Positions 51,773 through 60,453 of a stretch of DNA of 64,000 bases are shown in pieces. The first letter of the stretch is position 1, and every line of letters begins with the position of its first letter. Source of the stretch: Ruminococcus sp. (GTDB lineage: Bacteria; Bacillota; Clostridia; Oscillospirales; Acutalibacteraceae); NCBI GenBank assembly GCA_017411835.1, contig JAFQPG010000002.1:186001-250000 (forward strand), written 5' to 3'. A model generated the notes under the pieces. The model was not told where the DNA came from. It ran no database searches and saw only the letters and a program-made list of their open reading frames with translations. Position numbers and translations under genes: made by a program.

Positions 51773-54724
51773 ATGAGTGAAAGAATGACACCAATAAGCA
51801 TTGAAAAATTGCTTTTAAATATCACGCAGGAGTATGCAAAGTACAATACCGTTTTTGGTGTAAAAAAAGCATACAGACAAAAGGAGAAAAAAGCACTTTC
51901 TATTTTCAATGAAAAGATTGAAACACCTCTTGGCCCTGCTGCAGGTCCGAACACCCAGCTTGCGCAGAATATCGTAGCGGCGTATTTCGCGGGTGCGAGA
52001 TTTTTTGAACTTAAAACTGTGCAGACCTTAGACGGTGAAGACTTAGCAAAATGCATCAGTCGTCCTTGTATCAAAGCAGACGACGAGGGGTATAACTGTG
52101 AGTGGTCAACAGAGCTGACAGTTAAAGATGCATTTGACGAGTATGTTAAAGCGTGGTGCATTTTAAAGGTTATTTCTAAAGCATACAGCTTAGGCGATGA
52201 AAACGGCTTTGTTTTTAATATGAGTGTCGGCTACGACTTAGAAGGCATCAAATCTGAAAAGATTGACAGCTTTATTGAGGGCTTGAAAGATTGCTCTGAC
52301 ACACCTGTTTTTGCACAATGCAAAGAAGCACTTAAAAAGTATTTTCCGGATTTATCTGACTACATAGACACTATCTCTCCAAATGTTTGCACAAGCGTTA
52401 CTTTGTCTACGCTGCACGGCTGTCCTCAAGATGAGATTGAGCGTATCGCCACTTATCTGATAACGCAAAAGCAATTAAACACCTATATAAAATGCAACCC
52501 GACTTTACTGGGTTATCGTAGTGCAAGAGATATTTTAGACTCGATGGGTTACGACTACATTGCGTTTGATGACCATCATTTTAAAGAAGATTTGCAGTAT
52601 AGCGACGCTGTTTCGATGTTTAAGCGTCTTATAAAGCTAGGGAGTGAAAATGATAAGGCTTTCGGTGTAAAGCTTTCCAACACTTTCCCTGTTGACGTTA
52701 AAGCAGGCGAGCTCCCGAGTGACGAGATGTATATGAGCGGAAAATCACTTTTCCCACTCACTATTGAAATGGCAAAAAGACTGTCAAAAGAATTTGACGG
52801 CACTTTGAAAATGAGTTTTTCAGGTGGCGCTGATTACTTTAATATTAAGGAGCTTTTTGAGTGTGGCATTTGGCCTGTAACGGTTGCGACTACTATACTC
52901 AAGCCGGGCGGATATATGCGCCTTACCCAGATGGCACAAAAACTCGAAAATTGTCTATACAGCGATTTTGTGAAAACTGATACCGATGCTATATCAAAGC
53001 TTGCAAAAAACTCTCTTACCGATAAGCATCATATAAAACCGATTAAGCCTGTTAAGAATCGTAAAATCAATGAAAAAGTTCCGCTTATTGATTGCTACTT
53101 TGCGCCTTGTAGCGGTGGCTGTCCAATAAATCAGGATATACCACAGTATCTTACTTTAGTAAAAAAGGGTATGCACAAAGAAGCTCTTTCTGTTATTACC
53201 CAGAAAAACCCGCTTCCGTTTATTACGGGTACTATCTGTGCACACCCTTGTATGGGTAAGTGCACCCGTAACTTCTACGACTCTAGCGTACAAATCAGAG
53301 AAACTAAACTCAAAGCAGCGATAGGTGGATATGACGAGCTTTTAAAAGAGCTTTCACCAAAAGCTAAAGACATCACTAAAAAGGTTGCAATTATTGGCTC
53401 GGGGCCTGCGGGTCTTGCGGCTGCGTATTTTGTAGCACGTGAGGGAATAGATGTCACCGTTTTTGAGCGTGATAGCAACGTCGGTGGTATTGTGCGAAAC
53501 GTTATCCCTGATTTCAGGATTTCTGTAGAAGCGATTGAAAACGATGTTAAACTCATAGAGAAAATGGGTGCAAAAATTCTTACAAATACTGTAGCCCCAA
53601 GTGTTGAAGAGCTAAGAGCGCAGGGATACACTCATATCCTTTTTGCGGTCGGAGCGTATAAGTCACAGAACTTAGGTTTAGGCGAAAACGAGCTTGATGT
53701 AATAAAATTCTTAAGAGATTTAAGAAAAGGCGAAAAGGTTACACTTGGCAAAAATGTTGCTGTTATCGGTGGCGGTAACACCGCGATGGATGCCGCACGC
53801 GCCGCTATGCGTGTAGAGGGCGTTGGACAGGTTACTATCGTTTACCGAAGAACAAAACGCTATATGCCTGCTGACGAGCACGAGCTCGAGCTTGCTATAA
53901 ATGACGACGTTGCGTTTATGGAACTTGTTTCTCCTATGACTCATAAAAACGGAGTACTCTACTGCAAAAAAATGGAGCTCTCAAATCCCGATGCAACAGG
54001 CAGACGACAGGTAGTGGAAACTGACGAAATCGTCCCTGTATTTGCTGATACTGTCATCAGCGCAATCGGGCAAAAACTTGACCCTGCTATCTTTGAGCAA
54101 AACGGAATAAAGGTAGAAAACGGAAAAGTAGAATTTAAAACAAACATTGAAAATGTTTACACAGCAGGTGACTGTCTGCGTGGGCCTTGCACAGTTGTCG
54201 AGTGTATCGCTGACGCACAGCGTTTTGCAAATGAAGTAGTCGGCAAAAAACACGTTATGGATATTCCTCTTGATGCTTACACTACACCAAACAAAGCGAT
54301 TGAGAAGAAGGGCGTGCTGTGCGATTCTTGCGCTGATATTTTTGAAGCTGACCGTTGTCTTAACTGCTCAACTGTCTGTGAAAACTGTGTCGATGTATGT
54401 CCTAACCGTGCTAATGTTGTCATTGTCTTACCTGACACAAGACACGAAATACTCCACGTTGACAGAATGTGTAACGAGTGCGGTAACTGTATGAGCTTTT
54501 GCCCATACGACAGTGCACCATACAAGGATAAGTTTACGCTGTTTAATAGCAAAGAAGACTTTGAAGACAGCGAAAATGCAGGCTTTCTTATTTTAAGCGA
54601 AGACAAAGTGCGTGTGAGATTAGGCAGTGTAAAAGACTACTTATTAGACGAGCTTGATGTCCTTTCAAAAGATATAAAAGCACTTATCCTTACTGTTATA
54701 AACGACTATAAATATTTGTACTAA
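51773..54724 (+). CDS. ygfK: YgfK-type multidomain iron-sulfur flavoprotein
   Basis: 983 residues. Domain order: dihydroorotate-dehydrogenase-like barrel (about 1-430; TPLGPAAGPNTQLAQN, TLHGCPQDEIERIA), GltD-like Fe-S linker (PCSGGCPINQ ... CAHPCMGKC), FAD domain (IIGSGPAGLAAAYFVA, near 538), NAD(P) domain (VIGGGNTAMDAARAAM), and a C-terminal 8Fe ferredoxin region (about 848-925; CLNCSTVCENCVDVCPN, CNECGNCMSFCP). Once annotated as a selenate reductase subunit; now tied to reductive steps of anaerobic purine breakdown. Start after GGAGAT, 14 bases after ssnA. Confidence 0.93.
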   Translation: MSERMTPISIEKLLLNITQEYAKYNTVFGVKKAYRQKEKKALSIFNEKIETPLGPAAGPNTQLAQNIVAAYFAGARFFELKTVQTLDGEDLAKCISRPCIKADDEGYNCEWSTELTVKDAFDEYVKAWCILKVISKAYSLGDENGFVFNMSVGYDLEGIKSEKIDSFIEGLKDCSDTPVFAQCKEALKKYFPDLSDYIDTISPNVCTSVTLSTLHGCPQDEIERIATYLITQKQLNTYIKCNPTLLGYRSARDILDSMGYDYIAFDDHHFKEDLQYSDAVSMFKRLIKLGSENDKAFGVKLSNTFPVDVKAGELPSDEMYMSGKSLFPLTIEMAKRLSKEFDGTLKMSFSGGADYFNIKELFECGIWPVTVATTILKPGGYMRLTQMAQKLENCLYSDFVKTDTDAISKLAKNSLTDKHHIKPIKPVKNRKINEKVPLIDCYFAPCSGGCPINQDIPQYLTLVKKGMHKEALSVITQKNPLPFITGTICAHPCMGKCTRNFYDSSVQIRETKLKAAIGGYDELLKELSPKAKDITKKVAIIGSGPAGLAAAYFVAREGIDVTVFERDSNVGGIVRNVIPDFRISVEAIENDVKLIEKMGAKILTNTVAPSVEELRAQGYTHILFAVGAYKSQNLGLGENELDVIKFLRDLRKGEKVTLGKNVAVIGGGNTAMDAARAAMRVEGVGQVTIVYRRTKRYMPADEHELELAINDDVAFMELVSPMTHKNGVLYCKKMELSNPDATGRRQVVETDEIVPVFADTVISAIGQKLDPAIFEQNGIKVENGKVEFKTNIENVYTAGDCLRGPCTVVECIADAQRFANEVVGKKHVMDIPLDAYTTPNKAIEKKGVLCDSCADIFEADRCLNCSTVCENCVDVCPNRANVVIVLPDTRHEILHVDRMCNECGNCMSFCPYDSAPYKDKFTLFNSKEDFEDSENAGFLILSEDKVRVRLGSVKDYLLDELDVLSKDIKALILTVINDYKYLY

Positions 54725-54744
54725 TTTTTTCGGAGATGAATTCA

Positions 54745-56115
54745 TTGACCATACTTTTACGCGGCGGAACGGTAGTTTCCGCTTCTAATGTAAAAAAACT
54801 TGATGTGCTCATATCAGGTAGCAAAATAACAAAGGTTGCAAGACACATTAGTGCTGACACAGCACAGGTTGTTGACTGCACAGGCAAACTGATTTTTCCG
54901 GGCTTTATTGATGCACACACGCATTTTGATTTAGAAGTCAGCGACACCGTAACTGCCGACGATTTTTCGTCCGGCACAAAAGCGGCGATATGTGGCGGCA
55001 CAACTACCATCATTGATTTTGCAACCCAAAACAAAGGCGAGACCTTAGCAACAGCACTTAATAATTGGCACATAAAGGCTTTTTCAAAATCGAGCTGTGA
55101 CTATGCTTTTCATATGGCGATTTCCGATTGGAACGAGAATATAAAAGAAGAGGTCGCTTCTATGTTTGAGCAGGGTGTTACGTCCTTTAAAGCGTATATG
55201 ACCTACCCTGCAATGATGCTTTCTGACGAAGAACTTTTTGATATGCTTTCTACATTGAAAAAATACGGCGGTATTGTTTCTGTGCATTGTGAAAATCACG
55301 GCATTATAAACGCTCTCACAAAGGAAAAGAAAGAAAAGGGGGAGCTATATGTTGCTACCCATCCGAAGGTTCGACCAAGCGTGTGCGAAGGGGAGGCAAT
55401 CGACCGCTTGCTTTCAATCGCAAAGGTTGTTGACGTGCCTGTCATTATTGTGCATTTGAGTTCTAAAGAGGGCTTACAGGTAGTCAGAACACACCGCAAA
55501 AACGGCTCAAAGGTTTATGTCGAAACATGCCCGCAGTATTTACTTCTTGACGATACAGTTTACGATAAAAAGGGGATAGAGGGCGCAAAATTCGTTTGCT
55601 CTCCGCCAATTAGAAAAAAACAAGACTCTAAAGAACTATGGAACGCTTTAAAAGAGAGCGAAATAGATACTGTCGCGACTGACCATTGTTCCTTTACACT
55701 TGAGCAAAAAAGCAAAGGGTTAGACGATTTTTCAAAAATGCCGAATGGTATGCCGGGAGTTGAAACGCGAGGCGTGCTGATGTACACCTACGGCGTTTGT
55801 AAGAATCGTATCAAGCTTGAGCGTATGTGTAAGCTTTTGTGCGAAAACCCTGCAAAGCTTTATGGTATGTACCCTAAAAAAGGCGTGATAAAAGAAGGCA
55901 GTGATGCGGACATCGTTGTGCTTGATATAAAAGCAAAAGAGATCATTTCAAAAGATACCCATCACAGCAACGCTGACTACTCACCGTTTGAGGGCGTGCG
56001 TACAAAATGCAAAGTGCAGTCAGTTTTCCTAAGAGGTAAACAGGTAGTTAAAGACGGAGAAATAGTGCTCGAAAACAAAGGCAAGTTTGTGCACAGAGCT
56101 CTGTCAGATTTGTAA
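54745..56115 (+). CDS. hyuA: Dihydropyrimidinase/hydantoinase-type cyclic amidohydrolase
   Basis: 456 residues, opens cyclic amides such as hydantoins, dihydropyrimidines or allantoin-like rings. Zinc ligands: DAHTHFD (HxH near 55), carbamylated Lys in TSFKAYMTY (near 147), VHCEN (near 179), VHLSS (near 235) and TDHC (near 311). TTG 54745 is preferred: GGAGATGA (54732-54739) is the ribosome binding site, and the apparent ATG at 54736 lies inside it. Third gene of the ssnA operon; the symbol follows E. coli hyuA, the cluster homologue. Confidence 0.9.
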   Translation: MTILLRGGTVVSASNVKKLDVLISGSKITKVARHISADTAQVVDCTGKLIFPGFIDAHTHFDLEVSDTVTADDFSSGTKAAICGGTTTIIDFATQNKGETLATALNNWHIKAFSKSSCDYAFHMAISDWNENIKEEVASMFEQGVTSFKAYMTYPAMMLSDEELFDMLSTLKKYGGIVSVHCENHGIINALTKEKKEKGELYVATHPKVRPSVCEGEAIDRLLSIAKVVDVPVIIVHLSSKEGLQVVRTHRKNGSKVYVETCPQYLLLDDTVYDKKGIEGAKFVCSPPIRKKQDSKELWNALKESEIDTVATDHCSFTLEQKSKGLDDFSKMPNGMPGVETRGVLMYTYGVCKNRIKLERMCKLLCENPAKLYGMYPKKGVIKEGSDADIVVLDIKAKEIISKDTHHSNADYSPFEGVRTKCKVQSVFLRGKQVVKDGEIVLENKGKFVHRALSDL

Positions 56116-56124
56116 TAAAAAAGT

Positions 56125-56156
56125 AAAAGCACCGACAAAAGTCGGTGCTTTTTTAT
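56125..56156. terminator. Bidirectional terminator
   Basis: AAAAGCACCGAC (56125-56136) pairs with GTCGGTGCTTTT (56141-56152); T-runs both ways. Shared by hyuA and the convergent PLP operon. Confidence 0.88.
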
Positions 56157-56203
56157 GTTAGTTTTTAGTTTTGATAAGCTATGAAGTAAAACTTGATTTT
56201 AAA

Positions 56204-57448
56204 TTACTTAACGATAATACCTCGTTTTTCAAATTCACTTTCAAACTCAGCAAGATCGTTTTTAGAATATACAGGGGATGGACAGTTGTTGATAGCACTT
56301 TCGATGTCCTTAAGTCCGTTACCCGTGACGATAGATACTACAGTAGCGTCCTTTTCAATTTCGCCGTTTTCACAAAGCTTAATGAGACCTGCAGTAGCGG
56401 TAACGCCTGCCGGCTCACCGAACACACCACATTCTTTTGCCAAGAAACGCTGTGCGGCTCTGATTTCGTCGTCAGTAACATTAACGCAGATGCCGTTTGA
56501 ATCTAAGATTGCGTTGATTGCCTTGTCAGGGTTTCTAGGTACGCCTACTGCGATAGAGTCAGCGTACGTGTTCTCTTCCTGTGCGGTCCAGTCATTTGTC
56601 TTGTTTTGTGCGGCAACATTAATCGGACAGCAACCGCTTGCTTGAACAGAGATAAGACGCGGAATTTTGTCGATAAGACCAACACTATACATATCAAAAA
56701 GACCTTTGTAAACGCCTGCGATTGTGCATCCGTCACCGACAGAAACAGCGACGTAGTCAGGAGCACAAAAATCAAGCTGTTCGATAAGCTCTAAGGATAC
56801 TGTCTTTTTACCTTCGCTTAAATATGGATTTATAGCCGCGTTGCGGTTGTACCAGCCATATTTATCTATAGCGGCTTTAGAAAGCTCAAAGGTCTCTTCG
56901 TATGTTCCCTTGACAGCAGTCAGGTTTGCACCGAACATAAGCAGCTGAGCAATCTTGCCCTTAGGCGCGCGCTCAGGTACGAAGATGTAGGTTTCAAGTC
57001 CTGCGGCAGCAGCATTGCCCGCAAGAGAAGATGCCGCATTACCGGTTGATGAACAAGCAATAGTAGTGTAGCCTGCTTCAATCGCTTTAGTAACCGCCAT
57101 TGCAGAAGCTCTGTCTTTTAAAGAAGAAGTCGGGTTGATGCCGTCGTCTTTGATGTATAGCTTTTTAAAGCCGAGCTTTTTAGCGACCTTGTCTGCGTTA
57201 TAGATAGGGGAGTTGCCAACACGCAGTCCTGCTGGAGTGGTGCTTTCTTCGATAGGAAGAAGCTCTCTGTATCTCCACATAGTCTGGTCTTCTCTTTTTG
57301 AAAGCACATCTTTATTGAAAATAGTTTTTATATAGTCATAGTCGTAAATAACGTCGAGAATGCCACCACATTCACAGGTGGTTGCGTCAGCAGTAGCTTC
57401 GTAAGTTTTAGAGCACTTGACGCATTTTAAATATTTAACATTTTTCAT
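56204..57448 (-). CDS. Threonine-synthase-like PLP enzyme with zinc ribbon
   Basis: Fold-type II PLP enzyme of 414 residues. An N-terminal zinc ribbon (C9, C12, C25, C27) precedes the catalytic core: PLP Lys in TSSLKDRASAM (K111), phosphate/substrate loop CSSTGNAASSLAG and SVGDGCTIAGVYKG. By sequence it is closest to archaeal-type threonine synthases, which also carry the ribbon. Its place between purine genes, in an operon with another PLP enzyme and away from hom/thrB, makes a role in breakdown (for example removing ammonia from a diaminopropionate-like product) equally possible. Genuine uncertainty between ThrC and a catabolic lyase. Confidence 0.85.
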   Translation of the reverse strand: MKNVKYLKCVKCSKTYEATADATTCECGGILDVIYDYDYIKTIFNKDVLSKREDQTMWRYRELLPIEESTTPAGLRVGNSPIYNADKVAKKLGFKKLYIKDDGINPTSSLKDRASAMAVTKAIEAGYTTIACSSTGNAASSLAGNAAAAGLETYIFVPERAPKGKIAQLLMFGANLTAVKGTYEETFELSKAAIDKYGWYNRNAAINPYLSEGKKTVSLELIEQLDFCAPDYVAVSVGDGCTIAGVYKGLFDMYSVGLIDKIPRLISVQASGCCPINVAAQNKTNDWTAQEENTYADSIAVGVPRNPDKAINAILDSNGICVNVTDDEIRAAQRFLAKECGVFGEPAGVTATAGLIKLCENGEIEKDATVVSIVTGNGLKDIESAINNCPSPVYSKNDLAEFESEFEKRGIIVK

Positions 57449-57466
57449 TGTATATACTCACCCTGA

Positions 57467-58942
57467 TTAAAGCTTTTTAAGGAGTCCAACCTCGTCGTTA
57501 AACTGGTCGATAAGCACATCGAGCTCGTCAACCTGCTTATGAACATAGTCCCAAGTGCCCTTTGTGTCGTACCATAAATCGTTTAATTCTTCAACGGTTC
57601 TGCCCTGCTGTTCAACCCAGGTGTAGTATTTTAAGTTGTGCACACGCTTTCTGTCAGCGTATGTAAGCTCAATGAGGTTATCAGTCTTAAGACCGAGGAT
57701 GTGGAGCTTGTGGTCGATTTCAGCCTCTTTGAGGTTGTATTCGCCGTGCATATCGTTGAGCTCGTCGATTCTTGACTGATACATACCAGCGCTGTCAGTA
57801 AGAACTGTTGCGATAACATCGTGCTCTGTAAATTCATAGTATTTAGCCATTTTGATACAGCAAAGAATGTTTGCAATACCTGAAATACCAAGCCAAGAAA
57901 GCTTTTCTGCAAAATCTTTATCAAGACCTAAGTCGTTTACAAGGTAAGCCTTACCGTCTGGTGTATTAAAGAGTCTGAGAAGTCTCTGGCTGTCTTCGTC
58001 GTCGATAGCGATAGCCATATCGGTATTCTTAACGTTATGAATCCAAGGAATATGCTTGTCGCCGATACCCTCAATTCGGTGGCCGCCAAAGCCGTTATTC
58101 AAAATAGTAGGGCACTGAAGTGCTTCGCCTACGCCAAGCTTAAGTGTTGGATAGTGGTCTTTTAAGTAGTCGCCTGCGCTCATTGTACCTGCAGAGCCTG
58201 ATGTAAAGCACGCACCGGAGAAGTTGTCGCCGTCACGCTTGATTGCTTCATATACTGTTTTTAAAGCGTGACCTGTGATGTTGTAATGCCACAGCGGGTT
58301 GCCCATTTCTTCAAACTGGTTGAAAATCATTACATCGTCGCGCTGTTTTAATTCCCAAGTTTTATCGAAAATTTCTTTAACGTTTGACTCGCATCCAGGG
58401 GTTGCGATGATTTCGCCTGCAACAGTTTTGAGCCATTCAAATCTTTCCTTGCTCATTTCTTCAGGAAGAATAGCGATGGAATCACAAGCGAGCAGGTGTG
58501 AGTTGAACGCACCGCCACGGCAGTAGTTACCTGTTGATGGCCATACAGCCTTGTGGATTGTAGCATCAAACTGACCGGTAACTAAACGAGGAGCAAGACA
58601 GCCAAAAGATGCGCCAACCTTGTGACAGCCCGTAGGGAACCATTTACCTACTATAGCAAAAATTCTTGCCTTTACGCCTGTAAGCTCACTTGGAAGCTCT
58701 ATGTAGTTAGGAACATCTTGGAACAGACCGCCTGATTCTTTAGCTTCATTTTTCCAGGTGATTCTGAAAAGGTTGACAGGGTCAACGTCCCATAATCCTG
58801 TTTTTGAGAGCTTATCTTTGATTTTCTCAGGGATAGTTTCAGGGTTTTGCATCTGCTTGAAGGTAGGGATAATAATATTGTTTTCCCTAGCTTTTTCAAT
58901 GTTGTGTTTAAGACCTTCGCGGTTGATTTTTAAATCAATCAT
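57467..58942 (-). CDS. Fold-type II PLP enzyme of unknown substrate
   Basis: 491 residues, longer than typical cysteine-synthase-fold enzymes. The core motifs are modified but present: PLP Lys in GCHKVGASFG (K108), Asn loop PSTGNYCRGGAF (135-146) and the phosphate loop TSGSAGTMSAGD (near 245). C-terminal about 120 residues form an added helical region rich in Asp and Leu. I cannot tie it to a characterised enzyme. It is first in a two-gene operon with the threonine-synthase-like gene, inside the purine cluster, where YgeX would be expected. Start after AGGAGG. Confidence 0.82.
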   Translation of the reverse strand: MIDLKINREGLKHNIEKARENNIIIPTFKQMQNPETIPEKIKDKLSKTGLWDVDPVNLFRITWKNEAKESGGLFQDVPNYIELPSELTGVKARIFAIVGKWFPTGCHKVGASFGCLAPRLVTGQFDATIHKAVWPSTGNYCRGGAFNSHLLACDSIAILPEEMSKERFEWLKTVAGEIIATPGCESNVKEIFDKTWELKQRDDVMIFNQFEEMGNPLWHYNITGHALKTVYEAIKRDGDNFSGACFTSGSAGTMSAGDYLKDHYPTLKLGVGEALQCPTILNNGFGGHRIEGIGDKHIPWIHNVKNTDMAIAIDDEDSQRLLRLFNTPDGKAYLVNDLGLDKDFAEKLSWLGISGIANILCCIKMAKYYEFTEHDVIATVLTDSAGMYQSRIDELNDMHGEYNLKEAEIDHKLHILGLKTDNLIELTYADRKRVHNLKYYTWVEQQGRTVEELNDLWYDTKGTWDYVHKQVDELDVLIDQFNDEVGLLKKL

Positions 58943-59063
58943 TACTCATTCCTCCTGTTGTATATAGAAAAATAAAACACAAAAATAAAAAGTGTCAGTA
59001 TTTCGGCGGTAATCAAGACTTTATTAAGTGGATAGTAATAAAAGCAAAAACTACCTCTTTTAT

Positions 59064-59092
59064 ATAGTAATACAACTACACTCATATTTCAA
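59064..59092 (-). promoter_or_regulatory. Promoter of the PLP enzyme operon
   Basis: Minus strand TTGAAA (59092-59087), 17 bases, TACTAT (59069-59064). It leaves an untranslated leader of about 115 bases in which I see no strong structure. Confidence 0.6.
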
Positions 59093-59123
59093 TATTTTTT
59101 ATACAAAAAATTATAATTTTTGT

Positions 59124-59151
59124 TTGACTTAGCAACTAGATACGATATAAT
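59124..59151 (+). promoter_or_regulatory. Promoter of ygeY-ygeW-arcC
   Basis: TTGACT (59124-59129), 16 bases, TATAAT (59146-59151), with 75 bases of leader before ygeY. Confidence 0.75.
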
Positions 59152-59164
59152 GATAGTATAGATT

Positions 59165-59197
59165 ACACAAGGTGTTGTGTGTTTTTATACAACACCT
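59165..59197 (+). promoter_or_regulatory. Alternative hairpins in the ygeY leader
   Basis: ACACAA (59165-59170) can pair with TTGTGT (59175-59180); alternatively AGGTGTTGT (59170-59178) pairs with ACAACACCT (59189-59197). The two exclude each other. No T-run follows, so any switch would act on translation or RNA stability. Confidence 0.4.
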
Positions 59198-59232
59198 ATT
59201 TGTGATACTTTATATAAAAGGGGGACTTTTTA

Positions 59233-60426
59233 ATGAATTTTGATGCTATAAAAAATGCCGCACAAGGCTATGAAAAGGATATGACTAGGTTTTTACGTGA
59301 TTTAGTAAAAATACCGTCAGAAAGCGCAGAAGAAAAAGGCGTGATTATGCGTATAAAAGAGGAAATGGAAAAGCTCTCTTTTGATAAGGTTGAAATTGAT
59401 AAGATGGGCAATATCTTAGGCTATATGGGTGACGGCGAAAAAATCATTGCTTACGATGCCCATATCGATACTGTCGGCTTAGGCGAGCTGTCAAACTGGA
59501 CTTTTGACCCTTATGAAGGATATGAAACTCAAGAGGAAATCGGCGGAAGAGGTACATCTGACCAAGAGGGCGGACTTGTGAGTGCTGTATATGGTGCAAA
59601 AATTATGAAGGACCTCGAGCTTATTCCTGATGGCTACAAGATTTTGGTAACAGGTACTGTGCAGGAAGAGGACTGTGACGGTCTTTGCTGGCAGTATATC
59701 CATAACGAGCTTGGTATCAAGCCTGAATTTGTTGTTATCACCGAGCCTACGGACAAAGGCATCTATCGCGGACAGCGTGGCAGAATGGAAATCAGAGTAG
59801 AGGTTAAAGGCGTTTCCTGTCATGGTTCTGCTCCTGAGCGAGGCGATAACGCGATTTACAAAATGGCTGATATCATCAGAGAAATCAGAGACTTAAATGA
59901 CAGACTGCATTACGATGAGTTTTTAGGTAAAGGCACAGTTACGGTTTCACAGTCTTTCTATAATTCGCCATCGCGATGTGCGGTTGCCGATATGGCGGCT
60001 GTGTCGCTTGACAGACGTCTTACAGACGGCGAAACTTGGGAATCAGCACTTGAGGAAGTACGATCTTTGCCAAGTGTTAAAAAGTACGGTGCAGAGGTTA
60101 CTATGTATACCTACGAGCGTCCGTCGTGGACAGGACTTGTTTATCCTACAGAGTGTTATTTCCCTACTTGGGTTATACCTGAAAATCACCCTGCGACTTT
60201 AGCAGTTGTAGAAGCGCACAGAGGTATGTACGGCGAGCCGCGTGTTGATAAATGGACATTTTCTACAAATGGCGTTTCGATTATGGGCAGATACGGTATT
60301 CCTTGTATCGGCTTTGGTCCGGGCGCCGAAGCACAGGCTCACGCTCCAAACGAAAAAACATGGAAAGAAGACCTTGTTCGCTGTGCTGCTGTATATGCTG
60401 CTATTCCACTAAATTATAAAAAGTAA
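59233..60426 (+). CDS. ygeY: YgeY-type M20 family hydrolase
   Basis: 397 residues, zinc-dependent M20 peptidase/deacylase fold. Metal and catalytic motifs: YDAHIDTVG (His and Asp near 76), [10 protein letters not shown] (Asp near 104), QEEDCDG (Glu pair near 140) and EPTDKG. YgeY is a fixed member of the anaerobic purine/urate gene set and is thought to hydrolyse an open-chain ureido or amide intermediate rather than a peptide. AGGGGGAC precedes the start. First gene of the forward operon. Confidence 0.92.
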   Translation: MNFDAIKNAAQGYEKDMTRFLRDLVKIPSESAEEKGVIMRIKEEMEKLSFDKVEIDKMGNILGYMGDGEKIIAYDAHIDTVGLGELSNWTFDPYEGYETQEEIGGRGTSDQEGGLVSAVYGAKIMKDLELIPDGYKILVTGTVQEEDCDGLCWQYIHNELGIKPEFVVITEPTDKGIYRGQRGRMEIRVEVKGVSCHGSAPERGDNAIYKMADIIREIRDLNDRLHYDEFLGKGTVTVSQSFYNSPSRCAVADMAAVSLDRRLTDGETWESALEEVRSLPSVKKYGAEVTMYTYERPSWTGLVYPTECYFPTWVIPENHPATLAVVEAHRGMYGEPRVDKWTFSTNGVSIMGRYGIPCIGFGPGAEAQAHAPNEKTWKEDLVRCAAVYAAIPLNYKK

Positions 60427-60453
60427 GATAAAGATTATCTGAGGTGAATATAA

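Noticed and set aside
56204-57448. Calling this gene ygeX (diaminopropionate ammonia-lyase)
   Set aside because: The zinc ribbon and the TSSLKDRAS PLP-Lys context are threonine-synthase features; function in the pathway remains possible but the family name is not supported.
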